From assembly GCA_003640385.1 (NCBI GenBank), contig RCAB01000078.1:1-64000 (forward strand): 64,000 nucleotides of DNA. Direction: 5' to 3'. This DNA comes from Setaria digitata. Lineage: Eukaryota; Nematoda; Chromadorea; Rhabditida; Setariidae. Below are positions 50,320 through 63,928 of this stretch, in pieces. Numbering within the stretch: position 1 is the first letter of the stretch; each line of letters starts with the position of its first letter. The position numbers were made by a program, and so were the translations under genes. Below the pieces are notes generated by a model. That model was not told the DNA's origin, ran no database searches, and worked only from the letters and a program-made list of their open reading frames with translations.

Positions 50320-53300
50320 TTAACCCCTCGAATCTTGATAACGTGGACCCGCTGAATTTCCCTTTCCTGATGCATTTTTTTTGATTGTTACTGGCGTTGC
50401 TGCAGGTACAGCTATTCGTATTGTATGATTCTGCAAAGTGACCCAAAATTGAACAATTTCGGATAGTAGTAGCAAACGCTTGAATAAAATTTTCCTCGGA
50501 CAATTTCCCTGGGCGAATTTCCTATATTTATTCATTCAAAACATTTTAGAAGTATTGCCACTGCTCGCTTAATAATTCTCGCTGAAGTACCGCGAAATTT
50601 CCAGTGCTATAATTTTAACATAATATTAGATTGAAGGGAAAATAAGCAAACCTTCTGGAGGGTGGAAGTTGTTGGTGCTTTGTCAATATCAGCAACAATG
50701 TGCTTCCGCAAAGGTATCGCACCAAAAACAACAGGTAAAATAACCAAGCCATGAAGTAGACCAAGCCCAACGACAATAATTACCACTTTTACGAAAACTT
50801 TCACCATATAGGCTTGTATTATACCAAGAACACACAAACATAATATGGTTGATATACCAGCTTGTATCATAGGCCATGCAATTGATTTTAGGGCATGCCT
50901 CAAGCGTTCACGCTTACTCTTAAAGAACTCCAGTAATTAGGACAGTTTATAGAACAATGGAACAAATAGCATTATAAGTAATGGAATTTATGATACCGTA
51001 CCTTAGAAAAAAAATTTTAATATAAATTGCAAAATTTTAAACTTACTCTTGTTTGACCTTTGTAGTAATGAAATGTGATATGAGCAATGAAATCTACCGA
51101 GAAGCCAATAGCCATCAATATAGTAGCCATTGAAATAGGATCAAGATCAATGTTCCAGTATGTTAATGACCCGAGAACCCCCAAATTTATTGATAAAATG
51201 GAAAGGGTCGATGAAATGATCGTTGTGAAAGAGGGTGTAAAAGTGGTCAATACAAGTGCCATAACAACAAATGCAAATATTACTGTAGACTTCGTTACTG
51301 GAACTATTGTGAGCAACTGAAAAAATTTCCACTTACTCGTACTGTAATCGAATTAATGATGTGAATCTGCGATCCTTATTTCATGAAATTATCAATATGA
51401 AATTTTATTGAAATGAAACTTCGTCCTCTGTATTTCGAATGTTTACTTTGAACTTTTGGTAAGACAAAATTAATGAATTCTTATCTTACTCAGGTATTAC
51501 TGATGGCCTAATCAACTAATCAAGTCGCTGTTAATTCATTGCCTTGATGCCATGGGAATCTGAAAATTTGATATCAATACCTGATCTGCATACATGCTGA
51601 AAGGTTCATAAATTGTAACATTAAATTTGGTATATCGAGCAGAAATACTGCGCCATTCCTGAAGTAACTGTAAACGCTCTGACCACTGTACAGCATTTCG
51701 GAAACCCGTCGAGAAAAAGAATTTTTGCAGGCATGTTGGTTTCTCATTGATGCAATCTCTGAAAAGAAAAGTAGTTTTCCTGAAATATTTTACCTCTGTT
51801 CATATTCAAAAGAAGAAAAAAGCATTGATAAGCAAATTTTTGTTTTCTTTTTTTTCTGAGAAGGAAAGAATTACTTTTCACTTTCATATTCAGTGCAATG
51901 CATTTCGTTAACAATTATTGCAAGAACCTACTCAGTTGACCCCAAATTGACAAATGATTTCCAACTGTGATATTCACGCAGCTTCATAAATTCGGGCAAA
52001 TATTTATATTTAAAACCAATTTCTCCATGATCCTTTAAAAAAAAAGAAATTCCTCCTGTATGTTTTTATGAGTAATAAGTAAATGAATTGAATTTCGTTC
52101 CATTCTTTTTCATTTATTCCTTTCTTCGAATGATCAAAAATTGGACGAAATTTGGTAAAGCAGTGATGTTCAGCAGCAAGAAATCAGAGTAAACTTGGAC
52201 AAATTTAGCGTAATGACGTGAATTCAGTGTTAAATATGAATAATTTATATCTGTTACCTGTATTCCTACGTATGATAAATAGGGAATAAACCATAAATGA
52301 GTACTAGCAGAGCCAATGCTTCCTGTGGCATGTTCGAAATCATTAACAAGTCGCATTAATTCGGGGATCACTTCTGGCTTCCGCATATCACCGGGATTGT
52401 TTATAAATACGGCAACCTGCAATAGATCTTGCATTTTTTCTGAATTCCAGATGATTATTATTAACATTTCCGGACGGTATTGTTAAAATGATGCTACGTG
52501 TTTAAAGTTTCTGAACTAAGGTACGATTAATTAATAAAAGAAGAAAGGAAAAATTTTTCCAATAAAAGTTGGTGTGAAAGAAAACTGATAATATTCCTAA
52601 GCTGAAGCTAGAAAATTTTCGGGTTTTTTTTCTAAGTCAAAGGAAGAACAAAGAAAAGAAAGTTTCAAGAATTTATGGATTTATGAAAAAATTTAAAATT
52701 TAGGAATTTATATTGTATATACATATATATATAAAATCACAACATATGATATTCCTAATAAAAAATTATATATATAATTAGGAATCTCATATATTGTGAT
52801 TTGCTTACCTGACCGCCTTCTTTAAAAATAATTTCGGCTTGTAATTTTACGAATGGTAGCAATGGCGAATCATATGGAAATAATTTCTCCGATGTCAATC
52901 CAATCTAAATTAGTTGATGAAACACTTTTCGATTTTTTTTTAAATTTATCGTGAAGTTAAACACAAAAGACACTAATCAAATGAAAAAGCATAATATTAA
53001 TGGATAAATGAGGAAAGAATAACTAAATTAATGATAAAAGTATTTGAAACATTTTCCAAAATGAAGAAGAAACAAGAAAATTTAGCGATACAAAATTCAG
53101 CTGTAAAAAATTCATTCTTTGGTCTAGAAAGAGTTTATCAATCGAAATTTGTTTTGTTCAGTCATTGGAAAAAGTTAAGCGCAGATGAACTTCATCAAAT
53201 CCGTAAATATACTGATGACTGATCTTTAGACGCATCATGTTGGAATTAACGAAAATATGTTATCAGAAATGATGAAATGCTTCATGAATTGACGGAAATC

Positions 53301-56300
53301 ATACTTTAATTTGCATAACTCCACGTATTGCGCCTAAGCAATAGAACAACATAAAACAAGCAACGATAATCCGTGTGACGTTGCTCATTGCTATATCTAC
53401 CCATAAATCCATAAAATCATTAATTAATTCCTCAAATGTTTCGGAAACATCAGATCGAGTTTTTCTCTGAAGACAACATTCTTATTGTTATTATCATTAA
53501 TTATAAATTGATCACTGCAGTAGTTACATTTCGTAAACAGGAGTATAGCGATGAGAAAATAAAGTGATTGGCGTACTGTTTGATACTTCATTTCCTGCGG
53601 TTCATCATAAAATGAAAAATTTTAGCGTAAGGAATTATGCAAGTGCATTTTATAACGATTAATTAACTTATTCAAGCTTAGTAGTTGCTTGTCTACAGAA
53701 AACAATGCAGCAGTAATTATTGCTCACCATGTTGACTTATAACAGCATTAATTTTAAAATAATAATAAGTAGGAAATGTTGCCTGGACTATTTAAATGTT
53801 ACTCTGAGGTAACTAAAATGACCACTGATCAAAAGATTAAAAACCTATGACTTGAGACTATTGCCATGAATATTTCGAACTAAGCCTGATTTATAAAAGG
53901 TAAAGTATTTTGTGAGATCTTTTCTGTCACTTGGAAAGGAGTCTGGAAAGAAAAGAAGGAACCTTCTCAGTTTCAGTGATGGATATACATGGAATAAAGG
54001 CATGCAAGCGCTTTTTCTCGCGATGTGCGCCAAATGTTAAAATTGCGGAATACAAGAAGATTTGATAAGTGTAGTCGAATACAACCGCAACACTTATGTA
54101 AATGCTGAATATCTGTAAAGGAATCCTGGAGGAGGATTAAATGTTACATTTTCAAAGGTAATTTTATTCCTTTGATTCTTTTTTATTACATCGACGAATA
54201 TTACCTGTATAGCGGGCGTTGGCGTAAAAGCACTGATAGCAAATGATAAGAAATTGGTAAGAGAAGTTATTGTTATTGATGGTCCAGCTTCAGCCAGCAT
54301 TTTACCGATTCGCTCTTCAACAGGAAGCCTTGGATCAGTTTGATGATAACAGTGCAGGAAGATGAATACATCATCAACGCCAATTGCTAGCACCAGAAAT
54401 GGTACTACACATACGATTGGTAGAAAAGGAAAATTACACTGAAAATTATCAATATTTCACTTTAATCACAGTAAATCCTACATAGACAGTGATGATAAAA
54501 TGATAAAGTCAAGCGATAATCATAAATTTTTAAAAATAAGTAATATAAATTTGTGAGTTCCTTAAATTATTTCGCCTAATCTTCTTAAGTGATTGTCTAA
54601 TTCCTGAGAATTTCGATATGAGTAAGTTATGTGAATCTCTTATTCAACTAACAAATTTTTACGATTTGTTGGTTGAGTAGTCGAGAAGTCATTTTATTCC
54701 GAGATTTAATTGTTTTTCCCAAATTCTTTATCTTGAAAAGAAAACCTACACACCCAAAATAGCAATCCAAATGATGCTACAAGCGAAAGTATGGGACAGA
54801 AGGCTCCAAACGCTGCTTCCCATGGCTTACTAGTTACTGGATCTCGTTTCAGTGACGTTACTACTGTGAATAGTAAGACCGCAAGAAAGGATACGGTAAT
54901 AAAAGGCAGTGCTTGCAGGCCTAAAATAGATAAAACTTTGGTATGATGAAATGATAGATATCAGATCAACCTTGACACTTGCACTTCAGAGAAACTATAT
55001 GTAACAAGTACGATAGTACAAGTTTATTAGTAAAACTATGTCTTATTCTCAATTCGGAATCATTTCTTGCCAGTAAAATGTTGTTTTTAGAACCTATCGA
55101 ATAAAATTAGCACTTCAGGCAAAACCATTTCCTGGAAGTTCTCTCAATAAAAAATTAAAGAATTTTGATATGCAAACCTGTCCGACGAACTTCTTTGCTT
55201 ACTAAGCCTTCAGATGTTGCGAAGACTCGTATCAACGAATTGTTTTTAGTGCTTTCAGAAAACAGGAATACCTCATGCTCCCACCGATTCATCATTTCAG
55301 CGCTTGAAGCGTTATTTTGAATTGCTTGGAAATTGATTGCAATCATTCGACAGCTTTCAATTATATGAGATCTTTAATTGAAATTAGCAGCCAATCAATT
55401 GCGGTAAAAATAGAATGACAAGTGGTGACAAACATATGTGATATCCAACTAGACACTCTGTCTTGTAACAACGACGCTTGTTTATCTAACAGCACTCACA
55501 AATTAATTAAGATCTGTTTGGAGACTTTTATATTCCCTTGAATATAATTTCTTATTAATAATAATTCAGAAACCATTTGCATCACAAAAGTAGCATGATT
55601 TATCATGTGTTTTTAGATATATTTTTTGTGAAGTGATTCTTGCTTTTTTAAAACTATCAATAATATATATTTGAATCAACCGCTGAAAAAATAACGCGTA
55701 CATTTTTTTGTCACGAGTTGAAATGGAACTTTTATACTGTTATTTAATTAATTAAAAAGATCAATATTCATTGGCACATTGGCACAGTTTAGATTGGATG
55801 CTTTAGAACTTTACACTATCAGTGTAAGTTGGAATGAAGCTAGGTTCTATCATTAGCGAAATTATTACCAGTAATTTATAATTTTTTTGCGATACGCAAA
55901 ATAGTGCACTAACCGATTGTTGAGCTCCACTTGGAAAATATTGTTAGCTAGATATATTCGATTACCGAATACATCCATTGACGGATAAGTTAACTTGACA
56001 TTTCCTTTTTTCCTGGAACAACACATCTGATAACTTCACCAATCTGTCCATTAAGCAAATGAATGTCATTTTATAACAAGAGGTAAGCAATAAAAAGAAC
56101 TGAGCTTTACCTGATATGAACTTCCCGGTACATGTTCAGGAAAATGCTCACAACATCACTTGCTTCACAATTAGATTCGCAAAAATCGGAATAAGTAACC
56201 TGTCGACCATTGTACGGAACGCTGAGTTTATATTGTAAATATTTTTCGATTTCAATCAATTTGTCCAGGTATCTTAAGCATTACTTTTTACATTTACAAA

Positions 56301-58672
56301 TAACTACAATACCAACAATAACAGGTAAAATAAAATAATCTTGCACTATTGATTCCTGGACTTCCATTTCGATTTTAACAGAAGGATTTAAAACCGTAGC
56401 CTTAAAAGGCTTTGATGAGATTTATGGAAAAAAACGAGCTTAAAACCATAGAAAAAAAAAATTGATTTCAAATATCTGACAACTTAAGTTTAATGTGCCG
56501 TGTTTATTTACACATTCCTTCACACTGACATACATCGAGTAACAATTATATGGGAAGTTCCCCATATTTTTATTACATATATCTCAAGTAACATAAAATA
56601 AACTCACTTAGGTCTTAACAACGATCCATCATCAGAGGCTTTCATAGCTACCACCACGTGAAAGGGTGACCCGAAGTTTCGGAAGAAATCTTCAGTAACT
56701 GCATACTCATAACGTGACGGTGAATCATCTGCGCTGAAATCTTCACGCACGTTGTTGTGCTCGTGAAAATTCACCGCGCCTATTGCTAGCAAAGCTGTCA
56801 ACAGTAATCTGAAACAAAGCACATGTAAGCGTAAATCCAAAGAATTAATTTTTGACAAGCATAAAATCAATGCATCATAATGAGAAAGTAAAGAATGTTC
56901 AGTGAAATGAATTCCGTGTTCATAAAGATTGCAATTGTTAATTGAAGGAAGATTTGATCATGGTGTTCAATCATAATTTTAATGTTTATTTTCAATTTAG
57001 ATTCGTTACGGGTTATTTTTTCTTTTACATTAAGAGTAAGAAGGGCTTAGGGTTAATTAGATTTCACAAATCACCGCTCTTTAGGATTTAAATTTGAAGG
57101 CACTCAATCATCCAGTTAAAAGAACGACAAATGATCGCCTTTTTAGAGGTTAAAAGTTTATTTTAACAAGAAATTTTGTTTTAAAATTGGAGAAAAAAGC
57201 TTTTTGACCTATATTCTTAAGGATAGAATTTGATAAAGACGGTAAATTTGAAGAAAATTCCAACAATTTTTTGTTAAAATGATCCTATCATAGACTCTAT
57301 TAGTCAACATCTCATTGAAATTGATAATGATGACGGAAAAGAATGAAGTAACTGAGGTAGACGAAAAGCAAAAATTTTTTCGAATCATCTTAAATGACTC
57401 GAAAAATTTGTCTTACATATGAATCCAATATTCGGGAAATTTCTCCTCTGTTGTGGTCTCATTTCTTGCCGTCGAACAAGAAAATGACGAAAGGATAATT
57501 ATTGTTCACTACTGATTTATTCGTCTCGCCTCTATTATTTCATATTTCATTCATTTGCTCATTAATTTACTGGCCAATCAACTATTTCGTTTTCTTTATT
57601 TTACTAATAAATTGTTTTTCATGAATATTTTTCTACAGAAATCATATAGCATTAGTTTCTGCAGATAAACAATTCGATATTATAAATGATAATTACTTTT
57701 CAATCATCTTCCCCTATTTGCACTGATCTATGGATCTAAAGTTTGAATTTGATCCAGAATTCTGCATATGACTGTTGCATTTAGATCTTCAGTTAGTTCT
57801 AAAAACTTTTAGGATCAAAATCTTCATTTGCAAAAATATTTTTTTTTCTAGTGATTTATTTTTCAAATACACACTTTCGAAACGGTAAGGAATTGACAGC
57901 AAAACTTATTTGTCTGTTCAATTCAAAAAAATGCAATGTTTTCTCGGCGCAATTTTGCATGCACGTACGCTTCAATCTTCGGATTAGTTCTTAGTTGCTC
58001 TGAAGCAATTATTAGCACAAGCATCAATTATTACGTATAAATTGATAAAGATCCAGTTTTTAGGTTGCTACTTGACGAAAGAATTTTCCAAATAATTGAC
58101 AAAAGCTTAAAGGAGGAGAAAATTGAAAACTGGTTATAAGAAATGAAGTGATAATACTTAAAGTTTCTAAAATATAATATCGCAATCTCTTCATCCATGA
58201 TGAATGCTTTTCCGAAACGTATAATAAAATAAACGTATAATAAAATAATTCATTTAAATAATTACACCACAAGTCATTGAGATTTTTTTCTTTTTGAATT
58301 TCAGCAAACAAAAATAAGTGAAAAAATTTCATATTAATTTTGGAAAATATAATGTCAGAATGAAAATCATTACTTAAAAATTTGAGTATTCTGATAAATA
58401 TTTAGTATAAAATAATTGTATCATTACTGAAAAGTATGGAGAAATTTTTTCTTTATTATTACAATTCATGAAATGGAATGATTGACCTTTTATATTTATA
58501 AGCAAAATACTTCTGAAAGCTGCAATGATTTTCAGTAAATTATTTCACAACAAACTGAAGAAAAAACTTACATTGAAAATAGAAAAACTTTTGGCCTCTG
58601 GGCTATAAATAGTCCGGTTTTATAAAAGATCTGTTGCGCTTTGCTCTCGACGGAAATCCGAAACTTTTTCAT
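50320..58672 (-). CDS. Patched-related protein (RND/sterol-sensing family), 16 exons, 883 aa
   Basis: Twelve-pass membrane protein of the nematode PTR group, linked by family knowledge to apical membrane traffic, cuticle moulting and lipid handling. Exons in transcript order: 58672-58572, 56808-56608, 56272-56111, 56012-55914, 55371-55178, 54920-54754, 54438-54205, 54112-53963, 53466-53305, 52904-52809, 52416-52258, 52032-51932, 51758-51581, 51316-51047, 50918-50652, 50430-50320. All phases agree; total 884 codons. TM1 is [18 protein letters not shown], followed by the luminal [20 protein letters not shown] typical of the group. The sterol-sensing half contains [19 protein letters not shown] (Asp330/331) and the second half contains [18 protein letters not shown] (Asp743), the paired RND charge motifs. 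The start ATG follows an ATTTTCAG acceptor ending at 58688. The C-terminus is a short polar tail. A hairpin lies in the intron after the 52809 exon end. Confidence 0.92.
52734..52802. repeat. Intronic inverted repeat, 26-bp stem with two mismatches
   Basis: 52734-52759 and 52777-52802 are reverse complements with two mismatches and a 17-nt AT loop, 69 nt in all. In the patched-related transcript (minus strand) the stem begins six bases after the GT of the donor at 52808, so it forms the 5' end of that intron. It could be a small terminal-inverted-repeat element, a hairpin RNA precursor or a splicing control structure. Confidence 0.8.
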
Positions 58673-61598
58673 TACCTAACCATTAGACTGAAAATATGAT
58701 GACAGATGCAAAAAACTATCGAGTTATGTTGAGGGAACGATCAGGCTGCTTACGTTGCTTTTAATAATATCAACATTACATCTACCTGAGCAAAATATAT
58801 CATGTCGGAGAAATGAGCTTCCGAAGACTGAGCAGATTCGGAGAGGAAGAAGGATTGCATAAATGTGTTATCACAATATATTGAATTCAGAGTTGAAAAG
58901 TTGCAGAATTGGACCTGGGAAGTTTTCCTTTCTTTACTTGAAGATGTTTGAAACGGAATAGTTCACTTGACAAGGTTCAATGGAATTAAATTAAACAGCA
59001 AATCTTTTCTTTTATGTCCAGTCGAGGAAGAGAAGGACAAAAAAGTGTGATGAAAGATTGCTTCAAGGATTCTCTTTCTCTTTTACTTTTTCCTTTTCAA
59101 ATTCTTCATTTTCTTATTACTGAATATTTTATCCGATAATTGTTAACATCGAACTAAAATTACTTATTCAAAGAACGCAGAAATGAACGGATGAATGGAC
59201 GTCGATGACCTTCAGACCGATAACAGCCCTATTTCCTGACTTCTCCAATGGCTTTCGTTTTTGCTCAAATTTTCGCATTTCTATTAACTTGAATTTTTAT
59301 TTTACGATTGAAATATTTATACGTAAATTGGTATACTTGTTTTTAGCTAAGAAACTTGAAATAAATTGGCAATAAATCAACATTGGAATGGAAATGAAGA
59401 ATAAAAAATAAAATGGGAACCTTGAAACAAAAAAATAAGGCGAACCAGAAATGGTGCTCTATTTTTCACGGGTAATTATTTCTCAGAACATCTTTACCTA
59501 AGTTTTAATTTTGCTCTTTTTTCTTTGAAAATATAACAGTCAGTTCTCGGATCTTGTCTAGAACTAATTTTAAATTTCTTACATTCATTTGTCAATTTTA
59601 ACGATAATTATGAGTAATATGCTTACCGTTTATGCAGGACTTTAATTTAAATACAAATTTGAGAAAAAAAATCTATAATCGGTTATTTTCTCCTAATTTT
59701 ACTTTTTCAGTCAACTTTTAAGCTACTTATGTGTTTTCGAGAAGCAAATGGAAGATAACAATTTTTCCGACGAATCCCTCCTGCCTGATATTTTTCACAA
59801 ATGTAAAAAAAATGCTAAAACGAACAAGTTTCACGACTGTTTCGATGTTATATTTGCTTGTCCCTGGTAGGGCATAGCGCTTAAAGTAAATATGATAATG
59901 TCATTTTATACTTAGAATGCAAAAGTAATACACAAGAAATTAAGAGAATTAAGGAAGGGAAAAAGCAGTATAAACTTACAACAATTATTAATAGAAAACA
60001 GTGTTGAAATGAGCACTAAACAGAGTAACAGAAATAAATTTCCTCCATGGTCTTCTAATGAGGTCAAACTTCAGAAATTTTCAAATTCGTGTTTATTCGC
60101 TTAAGGATGTATACATAGACATGAATGTGGATGTACATGTTTGTACCTTCTTGTTCGTCAGACAAATACCAACATTTAAATATTGTTGCAGGGATGAAAA
60201 GCATTGTTGTTTTTCAGACTGTGCTACAAATAAATTAAAAACTTATCGCCTTAATGGGATTGATCTGTTTGCTTAAACTACTGTTTACAATGGAAAGAAT
60301 TCCACTCCAGCAGTCCTGTAGGAATACTATGTAAAATAAAAATAAAATTATATAATTAAAACGAAAGGCAATGAATTTTTTGAACTTTTCTTCTTCCTTT
60401 TTTTTATTTTGGTTTATATTAAATAATAAACAATTAATTTTGTTGATGATAATCAAAAGTTAAATAAGTTCTCAGTAGTACTACAATACTAAAATGGAAC
60501 AAAGATGAGACTGATATGATAATAGCGAAACGAATTTAATCATTGATGCGTTACCTGTCATCAAATTTTGTCAACATCATAATTTGTTTTTATTTTTTTC
60601 ACTTGTTACTAACTGTGAAAATAAACATAATTCATATCATTGTTTCAATCAGATAACGACCAAATGTTTCGTTTAATTTTTCCACTTTCAAAATCGAATA
60701 ACGATTTTTTGCAAAACTATGCAGCATTTTCGAAAATTGATATAACAAATTTAAAGAAAAACGAAATATCTCTAGTTGCAAAACAAAATAGATGAAATCA
60801 TTCTTCTAATTTGGTGAATATCGTAGTCAGAAATTAACTACTGCAAGCATTTCCATATAACTGCTAAACTTGTTAGTAACTATCAGCAGTTTATCGAACA
60901 GATAATAACTCATTTCTTAAACATAGGAAATTTAATATCAGCAAAACAGAAACGATTCAGGTAGCTATCCCACAAATTGAACAAAGGCAGCAGTTGATTA
61001 GTTGATAAGCGCTTATTATATTTATATTTAAACGCTAATAAGTAATAAAAAAATTCAGCTTTCTAGTTTAAAAACTTGTTGCATGGCAAGTATTTATATG
61101 CAATTAGTTAGTCTCGCTTTCCATGAATTTGACAGTTTTAGTAAATAGAGAGATGAAGCGAATTTCCCTCCTACCAATAAATGAAGTGAATTTTATCCTC
61201 CCATTAATTAAAATTAGTAAATAGAGAGGTTTTCCATCCTGTCAATAATTAAAATTAGTGAGTAGACAGAAAGGAGATTAAAAAGTTGGGAGAAATACGG
61301 CATTAAAGTATCGCATCGTTGTGTTAACCTCTTTCAGAAATGTAACACACACAACAAATGTGTCCGAATGCATTATTATTATTATTTCATTAAAATGCTG
61401 GCGATAAGTGATGACTAAACAGAGTGAGCACTCACCTTGAGAATGCTCAGCCAGTTTAAAACAAAAACCAAAAATGTCACTAAAGGAAAGGCGGGTTTGG
61501 CAGCAGCGATGATTGCGCCTCCACTGCTCCCACCGGTCCTACCTGGTGGACATCAGTGACGTATCATCCCGTCGAATGATCTGTGTGTGTGAGTTGGA
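58673..61598. other. 5' flank of the patched-related gene
   Basis: Mostly AT-rich. 61138-61275 has three diverged copies of a TTAGTAAATAGAGAG unit, and 58219-58250 repeats a CGTATAATAAAATAA unit twice. On the minus strand a strong donor (CTCAAG then GTGAGT, exon end at 61436) follows a short open segment, and could end a 5' untranslated exon of the patched-related gene splicing to the acceptor at 58688. No other gene is supported. Confidence 0.4.
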
Positions 61599-62006
61599 AT
61601 GATTCTGGTAGTACTGAAGGAAGGCGGTAGTTGGGAGGAAGTGATGTTAGGTCGGTGTAATTTGTTCGAGCTTAGAACTCGTTTTCGCCGCAACCCTCAG
61701 CCCATCGGTTGGACACCAATAAGTCACTTTCTTGCAGATCCCTTTCCCTGCTGCATTAGACAATCCTTTGCGAGAAAAAGTGAGACAGTGAAATGGACGA
61801 GAATCTCGCCGTCTCCTGGAGGGAAGGCTAACGTCAAACAATTCTATCCCGTCCCTCTCTGGGAAGCAACGGTTCAGGAAGACGAAAATGGAGAAGTCAC
61901 GGCACTCGAAATCATAACATCCAGTGAAGGATGTGGAGAGAGGATACGGAAAAAAGAATATCTGTACGGATGTCTGTATTCCGGATCAGCAACAAGGCAC
62001 ACATAG
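61599..62006 (+). CDS. Candidate orphan ORF in a high-GC island, 135 aa
   Basis: The longest uninterrupted ATG frame outside the recognised genes, in a segment (about 61480-62010) of clearly higher GC than its surroundings. It begins MILVVLKEGGSWEEVMLG, contains SHFLADPFPCCIRQSF and KQFYPVPLWEATVQEDENGE, and ends with a TAG at 62004-62006. There is no signal peptide, membrane segment or known domain. Raised GC reduces stop codons, so chance openness is quite possible, and the opposite strand also has a 64-codon ORF. The island might instead be the promoter or 5' exon of a neighbour. Not recognised. Confidence 0.25.
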   Translation: MILVVLKEGGSWEEVMLGRCNLFELRTRFRRNPQPIGWTPISHFLADPFPCCIRQSFARKSETVKWTRISPSPGGKANVKQFYPVPLWEATVQEDENGEVTALEIITSSEGCGERIRKKEYLYGCLYSGSATRHT

Positions 62007-63928
62007 AATAATTAATTAAATTTGAAGGAAGACAGCGAGATAAGAAGTGATAATGCCCCTTATATTATCTCTCCAGCACACTTGAATTGCCTTCAATTTT
62101 AAACATTTTCTAGAAATCAATGAATGGAGAAGATGAAGAAAGAAATATTGATTACTGCAGGATATCCAGTAATTCCGGTTCTGCTTTATCACTTTCCTAA
62201 TTAACATATTTACATCTCAAATTGCAACTAATTATTGCTTTTCCTCAAAAATTAAAAAGTATTAAAATAATGCAGAAAAGTCTGGAATCCTGCTAAAATA
62301 TCCCAACTATTTACATTTTATCTCTAAATAGGAATAATAATGAAGAAAGGATGACCTGGCCAGTAATACTTAACTAATCCTCACTACAAGTACAGTCATA
62401 AAAGGTCTTGAAAATAGGTATTACAACGTAACAAATTGTTAAATCATGCTTAGCGTCCTTGAAATTATATCATTCTTCATCAGATAGTCACTGGTTGATG
62501 AAATAAATGAATTTAACGAAGCGAAAAAGCAAAAAGGTAAATATATTGAGTGGAGCATGGTTTTACAGCACCGGAAACAGATACATTATGTTGCCGTTTA
62601 ATGATCATTATAAATGCAGAACTGAAGACAGTGAAATAAGGATAAACGGCTTTGACGACTCCTTGCTTCTCAGAAATAGCTTCCTGAACTGTTTACGTCT
62701 ATTTGCTGATCAAACTATTGCTCTCTCACTAAATTATTTTGTATTGTTCTTTCCTACTCTTACTATTACTAATTNGAGCAATCTCTCTCACTAAATTATT
62801 TTGTATTGTTCTTTCCTACTCTTACTATTACTAATTTATCGCCATTAGCATTATCGCTGAACTGTCCAAAACATGCATTCAAACTACTTCTTGTAAAGAG
62901 CAGCACAGGTTCGAATTTTAAGGACCTGCAGCGAAGATGCAAAGGAACCGAAGAATCCGAGAATAGTTCATTGAAGTGATTGTCTGCTGCGCAAAACTTA
63001 GTGAGAGTTTCTTTACTTTCTCTTACTATATTCGCTATTCCACACTCATATCCTTTCAACATACTGAGGAGAGACACTCGCCGGAAATGCTTTGTGAGGC
63101 GAATTATTCGTTTTGACTCGGTCTTGAATTATATTGTTGATGATCTGTTTTGCAGGACAAATTTTTGGTGGTTATACCAGGCATAAGTGTAAATAACATA
63201 CTGCCAAACTTGTTCGGTCGTTTATGTGACAGCGAATACGAGCCGTTCAGTAACATGTAACACAAGGTTTAGATACACTGCCATTTATCAAATATTTTTA
63301 GTTCATCCATCGCTAGTCAGCCTTTCGATGAGATTTTTCAAACTGCCTAGACCAGACTAACAGGCAAGTGACAGACAGAATCATAAGGCAACTTAGAGAA
63401 CAATTTAAGAAGATGTATCATTATGGATTCGAAGAAATTTTTTGAAGAAATTTAAAACTGAAACAGAAAAAATTCAGCTGTTAAAACTTTAGTTTTAATC
63501 AATTGTCCAAGCAATGAAAAGTTAATTACTTTTAGCAATATCGCTGCTACTAAATTCTGCAACTCACAGTATAGAAAATAACACTCTTCACGCAACAACA
63601 AAGAAAAAAATAAACACGACGGCAAGCTGAACCGACTGATCACACTCATCCACATTTATCTACCTAGCTGAGATCATAATTTTCATCGTGGGACAGTGAT
63701 CGTGACACCGTAGGGACTTGAATTTGCGTCCTTTATTTGCCTGTTCGCGAGTTTGTGTTGAGATACTTGAGTCGTTATTAGGGGGCCCATTTTTGTGACA
63801 TAGGTCCTATCAGATGAGAAGTTTTGTTCCACCTAAACATATGAGAATGAGAGAAATTACTTATCTTCATTATGTCAAATAAGAAACGTTATTTGTTGTG
63901 GAAGACAAGAATCTTTGCAGCTTGCGCT
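62007..63928. other. Spacer upstream of the cyclophilin exon
   Basis: No supported gene. A run of about 110 codons without stop on the minus strand (ending at 62796) includes FNELFSDSSVPLHLRCRS but has no clear start or splice partner and begins beside the N-flanking duplication. An ATG at 63872 is in frame with the cyclophilin start and would add 19 residues. Confidence 0.35.
62721..62836. repeat. Direct duplication around a single N (62775)
   Basis: 62721-62774 and 62783-62836 are identical over 54 bases, separated by the N and seven bases. Same pattern as the other N positions; likely an unmerged contig overlap. Confidence 0.88.

Noticed and set aside
53845..54033. Minus-strand ORF that could be read as patched-related coding sequence
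   Set aside because: The flanking exons (ending 53963 and starting 53466) join in phase 0 with sensible protein, so the later part of this ORF is intron.
57349..57372. TGAGGTAG, the let-7 family seed
   Set aside because: The downstream bases do not match any let-7 member I know and no hairpin partner was seen.
62796..63077. 93-codon minus-strand ORF
   Set aside because: Starts at a GTG, no splice or start support, and begins beside the duplicated N junction; a few such runs are expected by chance.
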